Positions 54,354 to 63,260 are shown, counted from the first letter of the stretch. The stretch is 64,000 bases of DNA from Nisaea sp. (GCF_017640745.1 NZ_JAEPQA010000007.1:1-64000); one strand, 5' to 3'. The notes: generated by a model not told the origin, from the sequence alone. Numbers and translations: made by a program.

Positions 54354-54824
54354 ATGTACTGGACGGGCCGTCTCGATCACATCCATATCTGCGCCAAGGG
54401 TTCGCAGGATATGGCCGAGCTCAAGGAAGCGAACCTCGTCGCCGGCAAGGGGATCGAGGGAGACCGCTATTTTCTCGGAACGGGAACCTATTCGGACAAG
54501 CCCGCGCCGGACCGTCAGGTGACCCTGATCGAGAGCGAGACGCTGGAAGCGCTCGCCCGCGACCACAACATGGAGCTCACTCCGGTCGAAAGCCGGCGCA
54601 ATCTCACCGTCACCGGCGTGCCGCTGAACCACCTCGTCGGGAAAAGGTTCAGGGTAGGAGAGGTCGTGCTCTATGGCGGGCGGCTGAACACCCCCTGCCA
54701 GTATCTCGACGATCTGCTCGGCAAGAAGCTGTTCAAGCTCCTGCTCAACCGCTCGGGACTCAATTGTGAGATCGTCGAGGGCGGCGTCATCCGGCCGGGC
54801 GATACGGTCTCGTCCATGGAATGA
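54354..54824 (+). CDS. MOSC domain protein
   Basis: A 156-residue protein with the MOSC core: GIEGDRYFLGTGTYS (about 38-52), then RQVTLIESETLEAL and RRNLTVTGVPLNHLVGKRF, and a conserved cysteine in LNTPCQYLD. MOSC domains carry sulfur on that cysteine in molybdenum-cofactor and related chemistry. The location right after a molybdoenzyme operon may be more than chance. Confidence 0.88.
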   Translation: MYWTGRLDHIHICAKGSQDMAELKEANLVAGKGIEGDRYFLGTGTYSDKPAPDRQVTLIESETLEALARDHNMELTPVESRRNLTVTGVPLNHLVGKRFRVGEVVLYGGRLNTPCQYLDDLLGKKLFKLLLNRSGLNCEIVEGGVIRPGDTVSSME

Positions 54825-54838
54825 GGGAGAGGGGGGGC

Positions 54839-55189
54839 ATGACCGTCAAACGCATCGTCGCCAATCTCGCCGCCCCGGACGTCGAGACGACCGCGCGCTT
54901 CTATCGCGACCTGTTCGGTCTCGAGCTCAAGATGGATCTCGGCTGGATCGCGACCCTCGGATCGGACGAGAGCATGCGGGTGCAGTTCAGCTTGATGCGG
55001 GAGGGTGGCTCAGGAGCACCGGTTCCCGACATTTCCATTGAGGTCGACGACCTCGACGCCATGCTGGAGAAGGTGCGGCAGGCCGGCTACGAGGTCGAAT
55101 ACGGTCCTGCGGACGAGCCTTGGGGCGTGCGCAGGTTTTATCTACGCGATCCCGAGGGCCGGCTGGTCAACGTTCTGACGCATCTCTGA
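54839..55189 (+). CDS. VOC-family (glyoxalase-like) protein
   Basis: A 116-residue protein started at the ATG at 54839, which follows GAGAGGGGGG; the ATG at 54821 overlapping the MOSC stop is less likely. Typical VOC text: NLAAPDVETTARFYRDLFGL and FYLRDPEGRLVNVL. Probably co-transcribed with the MOSC gene. Substrate unknown. Confidence 0.85.
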   Translation: MTVKRIVANLAAPDVETTARFYRDLFGLELKMDLGWIATLGSDESMRVQFSLMREGGSGAPVPDISIEVDDLDAMLEKVRQAGYEVEYGPADEPWGVRRFYLRDPEGRLVNVLTHL

Positions 55190-55196
55190 CGCGGTC

Positions 55197-55928
55197 TCAG
55201 AACTTGAAATCCGGCAGTTCGTTGAATGCTTTCTTGAGGGCGTCGCCCCAGCCTTCCGAGACGGTCATGTAATAGGGGTCGTCGGCTTTGATCCGCCGCG
55301 TGTGACCGATCTCGAAACTGTCTTTCTCGTACGTCATCAGGTCCAGCGGCAGGCCGACCGAGAGGTTGGCCTTGATGGTCGAGTCGAAGGAGACCAGCAA
55401 CAGCTTGATGGCATCTTCGAAGCTCATTTCCGGGTCATAGGCGCGGATGATGATCGGTCGGCCGTACTTGGTCTCGCCGATCTGGAAGAACGGGGTATCC
55501 TCGGAGGCTTCGAGGAAGTTGCCTTCCGGATAGATGAGATAGAGACGCGGCTCGCCGCCACGGATCTGGCCGCCAAGCAGGATCGTCGCGTCGAATGTCG
55601 AATCCCCGCGCATCCCGTTCGGCGAGGAGTTGCGAATCACGTCGCGCAGCATCTGACCGACATGGCGGGCGGCCTCGAACATGGACGGAGCCTCAAAAAC
55701 CGAGGGGCTGCGGTCTTCCGGCGCCTTGGCCCGCTCGTCGATCATGCTGACCACGGTCTGTGTGGTTGCCAGGTTGCCCGACGTCAGAAGTGTGATGACG
55801 CGCTCGCCGGGCACGCACCACGTGAACAGCTTCTTGAATTGGGAGATGTTGTCGACACCCGAGTTCGTGCGGGTATCGGACATGAAGACAAGACCCTTAT
55901 TCAGCCTGAGGCCGACACAGTAGGTCAT
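55197..55928 (-). CDS. Anbu proteasome-like peptidase
   Basis: A 243-residue protein beginning MTYCVGLRLNKGLVFMSDTR. The Thr after Met is the expected N-terminal nucleophile, and SDTRTN is typical of the Anbu ancestral beta-subunit, an HslV-like self-assembling ring. It ends the conserved four-gene cluster ATP-grasp, alpha-E, transglutaminase-like, Anbu. The role of this cluster (perhaps making and removing a peptide tag) is not settled. Confidence 0.88.
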   Translation of the reverse strand: MTYCVGLRLNKGLVFMSDTRTNSGVDNISQFKKLFTWCVPGERVITLLTSGNLATTQTVVSMIDERAKAPEDRSPSVFEAPSMFEAARHVGQMLRDVIRNSSPNGMRGDSTFDATILLGGQIRGGEPRLYLIYPEGNFLEASEDTPFFQIGETKYGRPIIIRAYDPEMSFEDAIKLLLVSFDSTIKANLSVGLPLDLMTYEKDSFEIGHTRRIKADDPYYMTVSEGWGDALKKAFNELPDFKF

Positions 55929-55954
55929 GGTTACAGAAGGCTCCGAATGGGCGG

Positions 55955-56758
55955 TTACTGCTGCTCGACCTGGAGGTTCACAGAGAGGGATTCGGCACTG
56001 CTGCCGAACCGCAACCCCGACACAGGCGCAGCTTCCTTATAGTCCAAACCACAGGCGACACGTACATAGCGTTCGTCGGGCGAAATGCCGTTCGACACGT
56101 CGAACCCGATCCAGCCGATATCTGGGACGTGTATTTCCGCCCAAGCGTGCGCGGCGTCCTGCTGCACACGGTCGTTCATCATGAGATATCCGCTGATATA
56201 GCGTGACGAATAACCGAGCGCGCGCGCGGCGGCGATCATGATATGGGTATGATCCTGACAGACGCCATGGCCGGCCTTGAGGGCGTCTTCCGCGGTTGTC
56301 GTGACCTCGGTCTTGCCGGGCTCGTAAGCGACCCGGTCGCCGATCAGTTCGCTCAGAGCATGCAGGCGGGCGATGTCGCCGTCATATTTTACGTCCAGAG
56401 ATTTCAGGAGTTTCCTGAGTTCGGCACCTGGGGCCGTCGACGGCGTATTCCGCAGATAATACCAGAAAGGCGCATGGAACCCTTCCTCGCCCAGAACGCC
56501 GTGGGTGTCGTGGGTCTCGACCTCGCCCTCGACGAGGATAGAGATGTCCTGGCCGTCCGGTTCGATGCTGGTGAGGATGACGTGGTTGCCGTGCTGATCG
56601 GTGAAACTCAGTTCTTCGCGCGCACCTTGGAGAGTGATCCGCCAATCCAGAATGGACTGGGACGCGAAGGATCGCGGCGTCTTGCGAAGCTGCTGAAGTG
56701 CGAACGGGACGGGCGCGTTGTAGTGATAGCTCGTCGTGTGGGAAATCCGGAGGCGCAT
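55955..56758 (-). CDS. Transglutaminase-like protein of the Anbu operon
   Basis: A 267-residue protein with the transglutaminase-like Cys-His-Asp set: GHGVCQDHTHIMIAAARALG (Cys at about 171), DAAHAWAEIHVPDIGWIGFD (His at about 206, Asp at about 221). The N-terminal half is the bacterial transglutaminase-like N-domain. It would cut or transfer amide bonds. It lies 26 bases before Anbu and 2 bases after the alpha-E gene. Confidence 0.88.
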   Translation of the reverse strand: MRLRISHTTSYHYNAPVPFALQQLRKTPRSFASQSILDWRITLQGAREELSFTDQHGNHVILTSIEPDGQDISILVEGEVETHDTHGVLGEEGFHAPFWYYLRNTPSTAPGAELRKLLKSLDVKYDGDIARLHALSELIGDRVAYEPGKTEVTTTAEDALKAGHGVCQDHTHIMIAAARALGYSSRYISGYLMMNDRVQQDAAHAWAEIHVPDIGWIGFDVSNGISPDERYVRVACGLDYKEAAPVSGLRFGSSAESLSVNLQVEQQ

Positions 56759-56760
56759 GG

Positions 56761-57702
56761 TTAGCTATAGAACCTGTAGTCCTGTTCGATCTGACTGCTC
56801 AGTTCGCCCATACCGTAGATGAAATTCTTTAAGAATTCGTGCAGTCCCGACGCAAGGATCGAATCAATGGTTCTCTGGTCGAGAGTCTCGAAGATCTTGT
56901 CCACGCAATCGTGGCACGGCTTGCGCTCACCGTACTGCGCGCTGAGATTGTTCAGGTTTGAGAGAATTTCCTGCACGCAATGCGCCAGCGAGCGCGGCAT
57001 GCTGCGGTCCAGAATCAGGAAATCGGCAATACCGCTCGGGTTGATGTCCTCGCCGTTCAGCCACCGGTAGGAGCGGTTGGCCGAAAGTGAGCGCAGGATG
57101 GTCTCCCACTGCACATTATCGAGCGACGAGCCGATGTGCGAGAGCGACGGCAGCAGGACGTAATACTTCACATCGAGAATGCGGGCTGTGTTGTCCGCCC
57201 GCTCGATGAATGTTCCGAGCCGGGCAAAATTGTAGATGTCGTTGCGCAGCATGGTGCCATAGAGCGTGCCGCGGACCAGCGTGCTTTGCTGCTTGATGAG
57301 TGCCAGAACCTCGGGCAGGTCGCGTTCGCGGATCGGACGCTGCAGGGCCTGGTTCAGCACCATCCAGCATTCGTTGGTCGCCTCCCAGACCTCGCGCGTG
57401 AGGGCGGTTCGCACAAGGCGGGCGTTTGTCCGGGCCTGTTCGGTGACGTAGCGGACACTGGAGGTGTTCTCGCGATCGCGCAGCATGTAATCGACCACAT
57501 TGGCCGCGTTGTATTCACCGTGTCTGCTCTCGAACCCGCTCGTTACGCCGGCCGTCGCAATCACTGACTGCCACTCGCTGGTCGCCGCAGTGGAGCGGGT
57601 CAGGGCGATCCGGAAACCGGCCTCGAGCAGACGGGCGAGATTCTCGCTCCGCTCCAGGTAGCGAAACATCCAGTAGAGGCCGCCTGCAGATTTCCCCAGC
57701 AT
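56761..57702 (-). CDS. Alpha-E domain protein (COG2307)
   Basis: A 313-residue all-helical protein beginning MLGKSAGGLYWMFRYLERSEN, the standard start of the alpha-E family. It is always next to the circularly permuted ATP-grasp protein and shares a TGATG junction with it here. Its function is not established; it may hold the substrate for the ligase. Confidence 0.9.
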   Translation of the reverse strand: MLGKSAGGLYWMFRYLERSENLARLLEAGFRIALTRSTAATSEWQSVIATAGVTSGFESRHGEYNAANVVDYMLRDRENTSSVRYVTEQARTNARLVRTALTREVWEATNECWMVLNQALQRPIRERDLPEVLALIKQQSTLVRGTLYGTMLRNDIYNFARLGTFIERADNTARILDVKYYVLLPSLSHIGSSLDNVQWETILRSLSANRSYRWLNGEDINPSGIADFLILDRSMPRSLAHCVQEILSNLNNLSAQYGERKPCHDCVDKIFETLDQRTIDSILASGLHEFLKNFIYGMGELSSQIEQDYRFYS

Positions 57703-59129
57703 CAGTCGTCCAGCACCCAGGTGTCTTTGGTTCCGCCGCCCTGGCTGGAATTGACCACCAGGGAGCCTTTCTTGAGCGCGACCCTGGTCAGACCGCCGGG
57801 CGTGATGTCGATGCTGTCCGGCGAAACCAGAACGAAGGGGCGCAGATCCACATGGCGCGGCGCGAGGCCGGCTTTCGTCAGGATCGGAACGGTCGAGAGC
57901 GCGAGCGTCGGCTGGGCGATGTAGTTGCCCGGTTTGGCCTTGAGCAGCTTCCGGAACCGCGCGATTTCCCGTTTGCTCGCGGTCGGTCCGATCAGCATTC
58001 CGTAGCCACCCGAGCCATGAACTTCCTTCACGACGAGATGCTCGAGATTGTCGAGGACGTAGGCCAGAGAGTCTGGTTCGCTGCAGCGCCAGGTCTCCAC
58101 GTTCTTAAGGATCGGCGTCTCTCCGGTGTAGAAGTGGACGATTTCCGGCATGTAGGAATAGATCGCCTTGTCGTCCGCGATCCCGGTGCCGGGTGCATTG
58201 GCCAGTGTGATGCCGCCGGCGCGATAGACGTCCATGATCCCGGGCACGCCAAGGATCGAGTCCGGATTGAAGTTGAGCGGGTCGAGGAACTCGTCGTCGA
58301 CTCGGCGATAGATCACGTCGATCGGCTCGTAGCCTTTCGTCGTCCGCATCGCAACACGTCCGTCGATGACTCGAAGATCGTGACCCTCGACGAGTTCCGC
58401 TCCCATCTGGTCGGCAAGGAAGGAATGCTCGAAATAGGCGGAGTTGTGGATTCCGGGCGTCAGGACCGCGATGACCGGCCGTCCGCTGCACACGCTTGGG
58501 GCGGAGCGGGCGAGGGCACGGCGCAAGGCCTTTGGATAATCGCTGACGCTTTGTACCGGAATTTTGGAGAACAGCTCCGGGAACATCTGCAGCATCGTCT
58601 CCCGGTTCTCCAGCATGTAGGAAACGCCGGACGGCGTGCGGGCATTGTCCTCGAGCACGAAAAACTCGTTATCGCCGGTTCGCACGAGGTCGATGCCGAC
58701 AATATGGGTATAGACGCCGCCCGGCGGCGAGACGCCGATCATCTTCGGCTCGAACGCACTGTTCTCGGAGATCAGCCGTTCCGGTACACGTCCCGCCCGG
58801 ATAATCTCCTGGCGGTGATAGATGTCGTGCAGGAAGGCATTGATCGCCCGGACGCGTTGTTCGATGCCGCGAGCGAGCCGCGACCATTCCCGCGAAGAGA
58901 GAATGCGGGGGACCACGTCGAATGGGATCAGCCGCTCCGTGTTCTGCGAGTCGCCGTAGACGTTGAAAGTAATTCCGGTGCGCCGGAAGAAGGTCTCTGC
59001 CTCGGCGGATTTTTTCAGAAGCTGGGCCGGATCTTCGGCATCGATCCAGTTGTGATATTCGCGATAGGCGTCCCGGACTGTTCCGTCGCCGCCAAACATC
59101 TCATCATAATCGTTTTTGCCGTCTCCCAT
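57702..59129 (-). CDS. Circularly permuted type 2 ATP-grasp protein (COG2308)
   Basis: A 475-residue protein with family text IPFDVVPRILSSREW, FVLEDNARTPSGVSYMLENR and KEVHGSGGYGMLIGP. It is an ATP-grasp ligase that presumably forms an amide bond on a peptide or small molecule. First gene of the Anbu operon; the start is preceded by a GGGAGACGG-type site. Confidence 0.9.
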   Translation of the reverse strand: MGDGKNDYDEMFGGDGTVRDAYREYHNWIDAEDPAQLLKKSAEAETFFRRTGITFNVYGDSQNTERLIPFDVVPRILSSREWSRLARGIEQRVRAINAFLHDIYHRQEIIRAGRVPERLISENSAFEPKMIGVSPPGGVYTHIVGIDLVRTGDNEFFVLEDNARTPSGVSYMLENRETMLQMFPELFSKIPVQSVSDYPKALRRALARSAPSVCSGRPVIAVLTPGIHNSAYFEHSFLADQMGAELVEGHDLRVIDGRVAMRTTKGYEPIDVIYRRVDDEFLDPLNFNPDSILGVPGIMDVYRAGGITLANAPGTGIADDKAIYSYMPEIVHFYTGETPILKNVETWRCSEPDSLAYVLDNLEHLVVKEVHGSGGYGMLIGPTASKREIARFRKLLKAKPGNYIAQPTLALSTVPILTKAGLAPRHVDLRPFVLVSPDSIDITPGGLTRVALKKGSLVVNSSQGGGTKDTWVLDD

Positions 59130-59278
59130 GCCGCAGATTAGAGCAAGTTCCCGGCGCGCTTCGCAAGTGCGAAGATTTCAGTAAGGTTACCTCACGGACG
59201 GAAGCGAAGGGTTTCCGTCAGCGCCACGTGTCTGGCGGACCGGCTGTGATGCTGGAGAGTTCCGGATGTGGAACGCGG

Positions 59279-59872
59279 TTAGGAGGTCAGGTCCTGGAAC
59301 TGTTGGATTTCGGAGGTCACGACATCCAGAAGCATGCTGTGAGTAAGCTGCGACTTCAGGATGAAACGGTTGATATCCTTGACGTTTGTCGCATCGCTTT
59401 CGGACAACATGGCTGGCTGCCCGGTCCGGATTATGATCCGGATGTCGCTGTTCGCGATTTCCTCGCGAATGTGCCGCGCAAGCTCGAACCCGGCTTCGGG
59501 CGTTTCCATTACGACGTCCAGCAGCACCAGGGCGATGCCGGGGCATTTGCTCAGTACTTCGATACCTTCCGCCCGTGAATAGGCGTGATGGAAATGCAGC
59601 GGCCGGCCCAGAACGGTCTCGCCACCAAGCGAGAACAGGGTCGATTGATGCACATCGGCATCGTCATCGACGATAAGGATGCGCCACGGAATCTGGTTGT
59701 CCGGAGCAGCGTGATTGTCCGACTCGTCTTCGTCGGCGAAGACCAGCTCGTCGCTGTCCTCGGAAGCGCTGCCGGTGGTGGATTGGCACATCTGTCCGGA
59801 CAGCCCGAGGAGCCGCATGGCACGAGGGCCGGAGATTGCCCGTTCCGGTAGCGTTCCCAGAAGGTATTTCAT
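59279..59872 (-). CDS. Stand-alone receiver-domain protein (DUF3369-associated type)
   Basis: A 197-residue protein started at the ATG at 59872, which has GGAGG 9 bases upstream. After a 60-residue acidic N-terminal part comes a receiver domain: ILIVDDDADVH, the phospho-acceptor Asp in LVLLDVVMET and Lys in FILKSQLT. The text RIIIRTGQPAM is typical of receivers that precede DUF3369 and an output domain, but here the chain stops right after the receiver. It may act as a phosphate sink or by protein contacts. Confidence 0.8.
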   Translation of the reverse strand: MKYLLGTLPERAISGPRAMRLLGLSGQMCQSTTGSASEDSDELVFADEDESDNHAAPDNQIPWRILIVDDDADVHQSTLFSLGGETVLGRPLHFHHAYSRAEGIEVLSKCPGIALVLLDVVMETPEAGFELARHIREEIANSDIRIIIRTGQPAMLSESDATNVKDINRFILKSQLTHSMLLDVVTSEIQQFQDLTS

Positions 59873-60059
59873 GCAGCCTGCCTCCACATTCCGGCTTCCG
59901 AAGTTGATGCCTTTTCCACCAGCTTCCTTCGGGAGCTTGCCGATATTCGTGGCATTGCACCCGAAGCACCCGAAGTTTTTAAGGAGTTTGCCACAAAACC
60001 TTTAACCGGGAATGAATCCTGGAACCTTGTTTGGAAGTGGACCGCTGAAAGGCCAGAGA

Positions 60060-60902
60060 TCAGCCGACGAATGCCCGTTCGACAACGAACTGGGCCGGAT
60101 TGTTGTTCGCCCCTTCGATCAGCCCGGCTTTCTCGCAGAGCTCCTTCACGTCTTTCAGCATCGCCATGGAGCCGCAGATCATCGCCCGGTCGGTTTCCGG
60201 ATTGAGCGGCGGAACGCCCAGGTCCTCATAGAGCTTGCCGCTCTCCATGAGATCGGTGATGCGGCCCATCTGCCCGCTCTGTTCGCGCGTCGTGGTCGAG
60301 TAGAGGGTGAGCTGCGGTCCCGCGAGTTCGCCGAAAACCTCGTCCTCCTTCAGCGATGCGACCAGTTCCTTGCCATAGGTGAGTTCGGCGACCTCGCGGC
60401 AGGTATGGGTCAGGATGAGTTCGTCGAACTTCTCGTAGGTCTCCGGGTCGCGGATCACCGAGGCGAAGGGCGCGATCCCGGTGCCGGTGGAGAACATGTA
60501 GAGGCGCTTGCCCGGAAGCAGAGCGTCGTTGACCAACGTGCCCGTCGGCTTCTTGCGCATCAGCACGGTGTCGCCCGGCTGGATCTTCTGCAGATGTTCG
60601 GTCAGCGGGCCGTTCTGGACCTTGATCGAATAGAACTCGAGCTCCTCGTCCCACGCGGGGCTGGCGATGGAATAGGCGCGATAGACCGGTTTCTCGGCGT
60701 TCGGCAGGCCGATCATGACGAATTCGCCGGAGCGGAAGCGAAAGCTCTGGGGGCGCGTCATGCGGAACCGGAAAAGCCGGTCCGTATAGTGTTGCACCTC
60801 GGTGACGGTCTCGGCGAAGACTCCGTCCGGGACCGGAAATCCTCCGGTGCCGCGCGCTTCCGCGCTCTCCGCGATCGTGGCGTGACTGTCCATCATATTC
60901 AC
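60060..60902 (-). CDS. fpr: Ferredoxin--NADP reductase
   Basis: A 280-residue protein with the FAD site RAYSIAS (about 74-80), the NADP loop FSTGTGIAPFAS and a C-terminal FVVERAFVG ending, where the aromatic/FVG tail is typical of bacterial FNR. It moves electrons between NADPH and ferredoxin. Likely supplies the neighbouring sulfur-reduction gene. Confidence 0.88.
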   Translation of the reverse strand: MNMMDSHATIAESAEARGTGGFPVPDGVFAETVTEVQHYTDRLFRFRMTRPQSFRFRSGEFVMIGLPNAEKPVYRAYSIASPAWDEELEFYSIKVQNGPLTEHLQKIQPGDTVLMRKKPTGTLVNDALLPGKRLYMFSTGTGIAPFASVIRDPETYEKFDELILTHTCREVAELTYGKELVASLKEDEVFGELAGPQLTLYSTTTREQSGQMGRITDLMESGKLYEDLGVPPLNPETDRAMICGSMAMLKDVKELCEKAGLIEGANNNPAQFVVERAFVG

Positions 60903-60945
60903 TGTACCTGCTCTCCTGTTGAGAGGTCCGGCGCCTCGGCCGGCA

Positions 60946-60962
60946 CCGCCCGGTCCGGGCGG
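60946..60962. terminator. GC-rich hairpin between cysH and fpr
   Basis: CCGCCCG and CGGGCGG with a 3-base loop, in the 196-base gap between the cysH stop and the fpr start. No T-run; a weak terminator or fpr leader element. Confidence 0.35.
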
Positions 60963-61098
60963 CGGTTGAGGTCAACGGCCCTAAGGTTGGGCTAGCGACC
61001 GCCGTTTTCTATCCCCGGCGGCCTTTCGGTTCAATCTTTCCATGCCCTGCGCGGCGATTGGTCTCGCATTTGTCGCGATGACGCATTGCTGGAAGGAT

Positions 61099-61905
61099 TC
61101 AGGCGGCGGCCTGACTGCCGGGGCCGGGCGAATGCCGCACGGCGCCGTTCTCGTCGAAATGAATGCCGCATTCGGTCTTCTCGAGCCGGGCCCAGCGACC
61201 GGCCCGTTTCGGGCCGTCCGCCGCCGACGGGTCGGTGCAGGGTGCGCAACCGATCGAGCGGTATCCGGCCGTCTGCAGTGGATGCCGTGGCAGATCCCGG
61301 ACCGTGAATTCGGCATCGATCCGGGCCTCGTCCCAAAGAGCAAGCGGGTTGAGACGGATGCGGTCGCCGAACTGCTCGATCGGCTCGATGTTGAGGCGCG
61401 CATCGCCGTGCGCCCGCTTCCGCCCCGTGACGATCAGCCCGAACGGTGTGATCGCCTGGCGCAGCGGCAACACCTTGCGCAGATTGCAGCAGGCATCCGG
61501 ATCGCTCTGCCAGAGCGTGCCGTCCCGGTCCTGGCGCTTGATCAGGGCTGTGGAAGGCGTCGCGTTGCGCACGTCTTTCAGGCCCAGCCGCGCAACCAGT
61601 TCGTCGCGGTAGGCCAGCGTCTCGGCAAAATGCTTCCCGGTGTCGATGAAGATCACCGGAATCCTTCTGTCGACCTCGGCAACAAGGTCCAGCAGAACCG
61701 CGGACTCCGTTCCGAAGGAGGCGATCACCGCGCTCCGTCCGGGAAAAACATCCTGGGTCAGGGCGTGCAGCAATGCGGCCTCGTCCAGACCTGAATATTC
61801 CTCGACAAGCCTGCGGTGAAGTGCTGCCGTCTCGTCTTCGTCACTGTCGTGGCGGACGTATGAGTATCTTCCGCCGGTCGTTACCCGTTCGATCGCTTGC
61901 GCCAT
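61099..61905 (-). CDS. cysH: Assimilatory APS/PAPS reductase, Fe-S type
   Basis: A 268-residue protein of the CysH family: SFGTESAVLLDLV (about 64-76), FIDTGKHFAETLAYRD, and the cysteine pairs DACCNLRKV and GCAPCT that bind a [4Fe-4S] cluster in APS-type reductases, plus a C-terminal ECGIH with the catalytic cysteine. It reduces activated sulfate to sulfite. The 5' leader contains a SAM-II riboswitch and a second folded element. Confidence 0.9.
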   Translation of the reverse strand: MAQAIERVTTGGRYSYVRHDSDEDETAALHRRLVEEYSGLDEAALLHALTQDVFPGRSAVIASFGTESAVLLDLVAEVDRRIPVIFIDTGKHFAETLAYRDELVARLGLKDVRNATPSTALIKRQDRDGTLWQSDPDACCNLRKVLPLRQAITPFGLIVTGRKRAHGDARLNIEPIEQFGDRIRLNPLALWDEARIDAEFTVRDLPRHPLQTAGYRSIGCAPCTDPSAADGPKRAGRWARLEKTECGIHFDENGAVRHSPGPGSQAAA

Positions 61906-61944
61906 GATCCTTTATCCATTCCGCGTCGCTCGCGGGCGGTCCCC

Positions 61945-61997
61945 GACGATCGGGCAGGGCTGCCCGTTGACGGACTTTCGTCCGCCTCGCCATCGTC
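61945..61997 (-). ncRNA. Folded RNA element in the cysH leader (three-way junction)
   Basis: GACGAT (61945-61950) pairs with ATCGTC (61992-61997), enclosing two hairpins: GGGCAG/CTGCCC (61952-61957 with 60-65 of the same block) and CGGAC/GTCCG (61971-61975 with 61980-61984) capped on the RNA strand by a GAAA tetraloop. It lies 40 bases before the cysH start. It could be the expression platform of the upstream riboswitch or an independent regulator. Confidence 0.5.
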
Positions 61998-62072
61998 AAG
62001 GTCATGCAAGATCGCGTCTCGCGCGTCATGCCCGCCACTCGGTTCGGGCCCACGGGAACGTCCCCGTGGCGC

Positions 62073-62120
62073 TTTAGCAGTTGGTGACGCGGATGCAAGC
62101 TGCCCTGTCAAATCCCGCGG
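62073..62120 (-). promoter_or_regulatory. SAM-II riboswitch (metA element)
   Basis: Read on the minus strand, CGCGG then GATTTG, a variable loop, CTTGCA, CCGCG and finally GCTAAA. These conserved blocks and their order match the SAM-II aptamer (P1 stem CGCGG/CCGCG; GATTTG loop; 3' GCTAAA strand of the pseudoknot). SAM-II senses S-adenosylmethionine and shuts off translation of sulfur/methionine genes in Alphaproteobacteria. Here it points to cysH, about 170 bases downstream. Confidence 0.85.
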
Positions 62121-62234
62121 GAAGGATCACCCCTTCCGAGGATGAAGGTAGGGATCGGGATTTGCAGGGTCAACGCATTGAAAAGGCTGGAAAGTCAAAT
62201 AAACCGAACCGTTCCCGGATCGGCTGTCGTCGGA

Positions 62235-63260
62235 TCAATTCCGTCTCCGGCCCCGGCGCTGACGAGTGGATTCTTTGCCCTCCCCGCCGCCGAGAAGCTC
62301 CGCCGTCGAGCCGGTGAGCGTGCCGCAGGCGGCAATGATCGCCGGCATGTCGGGAGCGTCGCCCTTCGTGTGAGCGTCGAGCGCTTCGCGCATCGCGCGG
62401 ATATGTGCCGGCGTGGTTCCGCAACAGCCGCCGATGATCCGGGCCCCGAGATTGACGGCGAGCCGGGCGCAGGCCTGCATCAGTTCCGGTGTGCCGGTGT
62501 AGCGGATTTCGCCGTCCTCGTAGACCGGGATGCCGCAATTGGCCTTGGCGACCAGCACGTCACCTTCGTCCAGCTTGCCGGCGATGCTGAGCAGGCCGAC
62601 GAGCAGGTCCGAGGCGCCGGTGCCGCAATTGCCGCCGAAGGCAAGCGGGCGGACCGGGCGGGCGTGGACCATCTCCACGAGGCGCTGCGGTGTCATCCCC
62701 ATCATGGTGCGGCCGTTGGTGTCGAAGGAAAGCGTGCAGACCGCAGGCAACCCGACTTCGTCCGCAGCGTCGAGCGCGGCGGTCAGCTCTTCCTCGGAGG
62801 AGATGGTCTCGACCCAGGCGACGTCCGCGCCGCCGTCCTTCAGGCCGCGCATCTGCGCTGCAAAGCTGTTCTTGCCGTCCTCGACGGTGAGCGGGCCGAG
62901 CGGATGGTAGAGATCTCCGGTCGGCCCGACGCTGCCGGCATTGACGATCTTGCGGCCACTTTCCGCGATCTCGGCTGCCAGCAGTTCGGCGGCGGCCTTG
63001 TTGATCTCGTAGACCCGGTCTTCCGCCTTGTGCAGCTTCAGCCGGTTCGCCGTCCCGCCGAAAGTGTTGGTCAGCACGATGTCGCTGCCGGCCTCGATGA
63101 AGTCCCGGTAGTGCGCACGGATCTTCTCCGGCTCCTCAAGGTTCCAGAGCTCCGGTGCGTCGCCGTGTTGCAGGCCGCGCGCAAAGAGGTTCGTGCCGGT
63201 CGCGCCGTCGGTCAGCAGCCAGGGTTTTTCGGCGAGGAGTTCGGAGAGCAGATCGGTCAT
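62235..63260 (-). CDS. bmt: Betaine--homocysteine S-methyltransferase
   Basis: A 341-residue protein started at the ATG at 63260 (MTDLLSELLAEKPWLL). Text such as LTDGATGTNLFARGL, LTNTFGGTANRLKLH, FGGNCGTG and the zinc-binding IIGGCCGTTPAHI matches the homocysteine S-methyltransferase family, close to the alphaproteobacterial betaine-dependent type. It makes methionine from homocysteine. It precedes the SAM-II/cysH unit on the same strand, with about 115 bases between its stop and the riboswitch. Confidence 0.85.
   Translation of the reverse strand: MTDLLSELLAEKPWLLTDGATGTNLFARGLQHGDAPELWNLEEPEKIRAHYRDFIEAGSDIVLTNTFGGTANRLKLHKAEDRVYEINKAAAELLAAEIAESGRKIVNAGSVGPTGDLYHPLGPLTVEDGKNSFAAQMRGLKDGGADVAWVETISSEEELTAALDAADEVGLPAVCTLSFDTNGRTMMGMTPQRLVEMVHARPVRPLAFGGNCGTGASDLLVGLLSIAGKLDEGDVLVAKANCGIPVYEDGEIRYTGTPELMQACARLAVNLGARIIGGCCGTTPAHIRAMREALDAHTKGDAPDMPAIIAACGTLTGSTAELLGGGEGKESTRQRRGRRRN

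Noticed and set aside
57852..59141. Plus-strand frame of 429 codons opposite the ATP-grasp gene
   Set aside because: Shadow frame without motifs; the ATP-grasp gene is well supported.
60012..60995. Plus-strand frame opposite ferredoxin-NADP reductase
   Set aside because: Same reason; the minus strand has FAD and NADP motifs.
61841..62029. Possible leader peptide between the SAM-II element and cysH
   Set aside because: A frame from an ATG at about 62029 runs into the cysH start, but the peptide has no known features and no convincing ribosome-binding site; kept only as a possibility.
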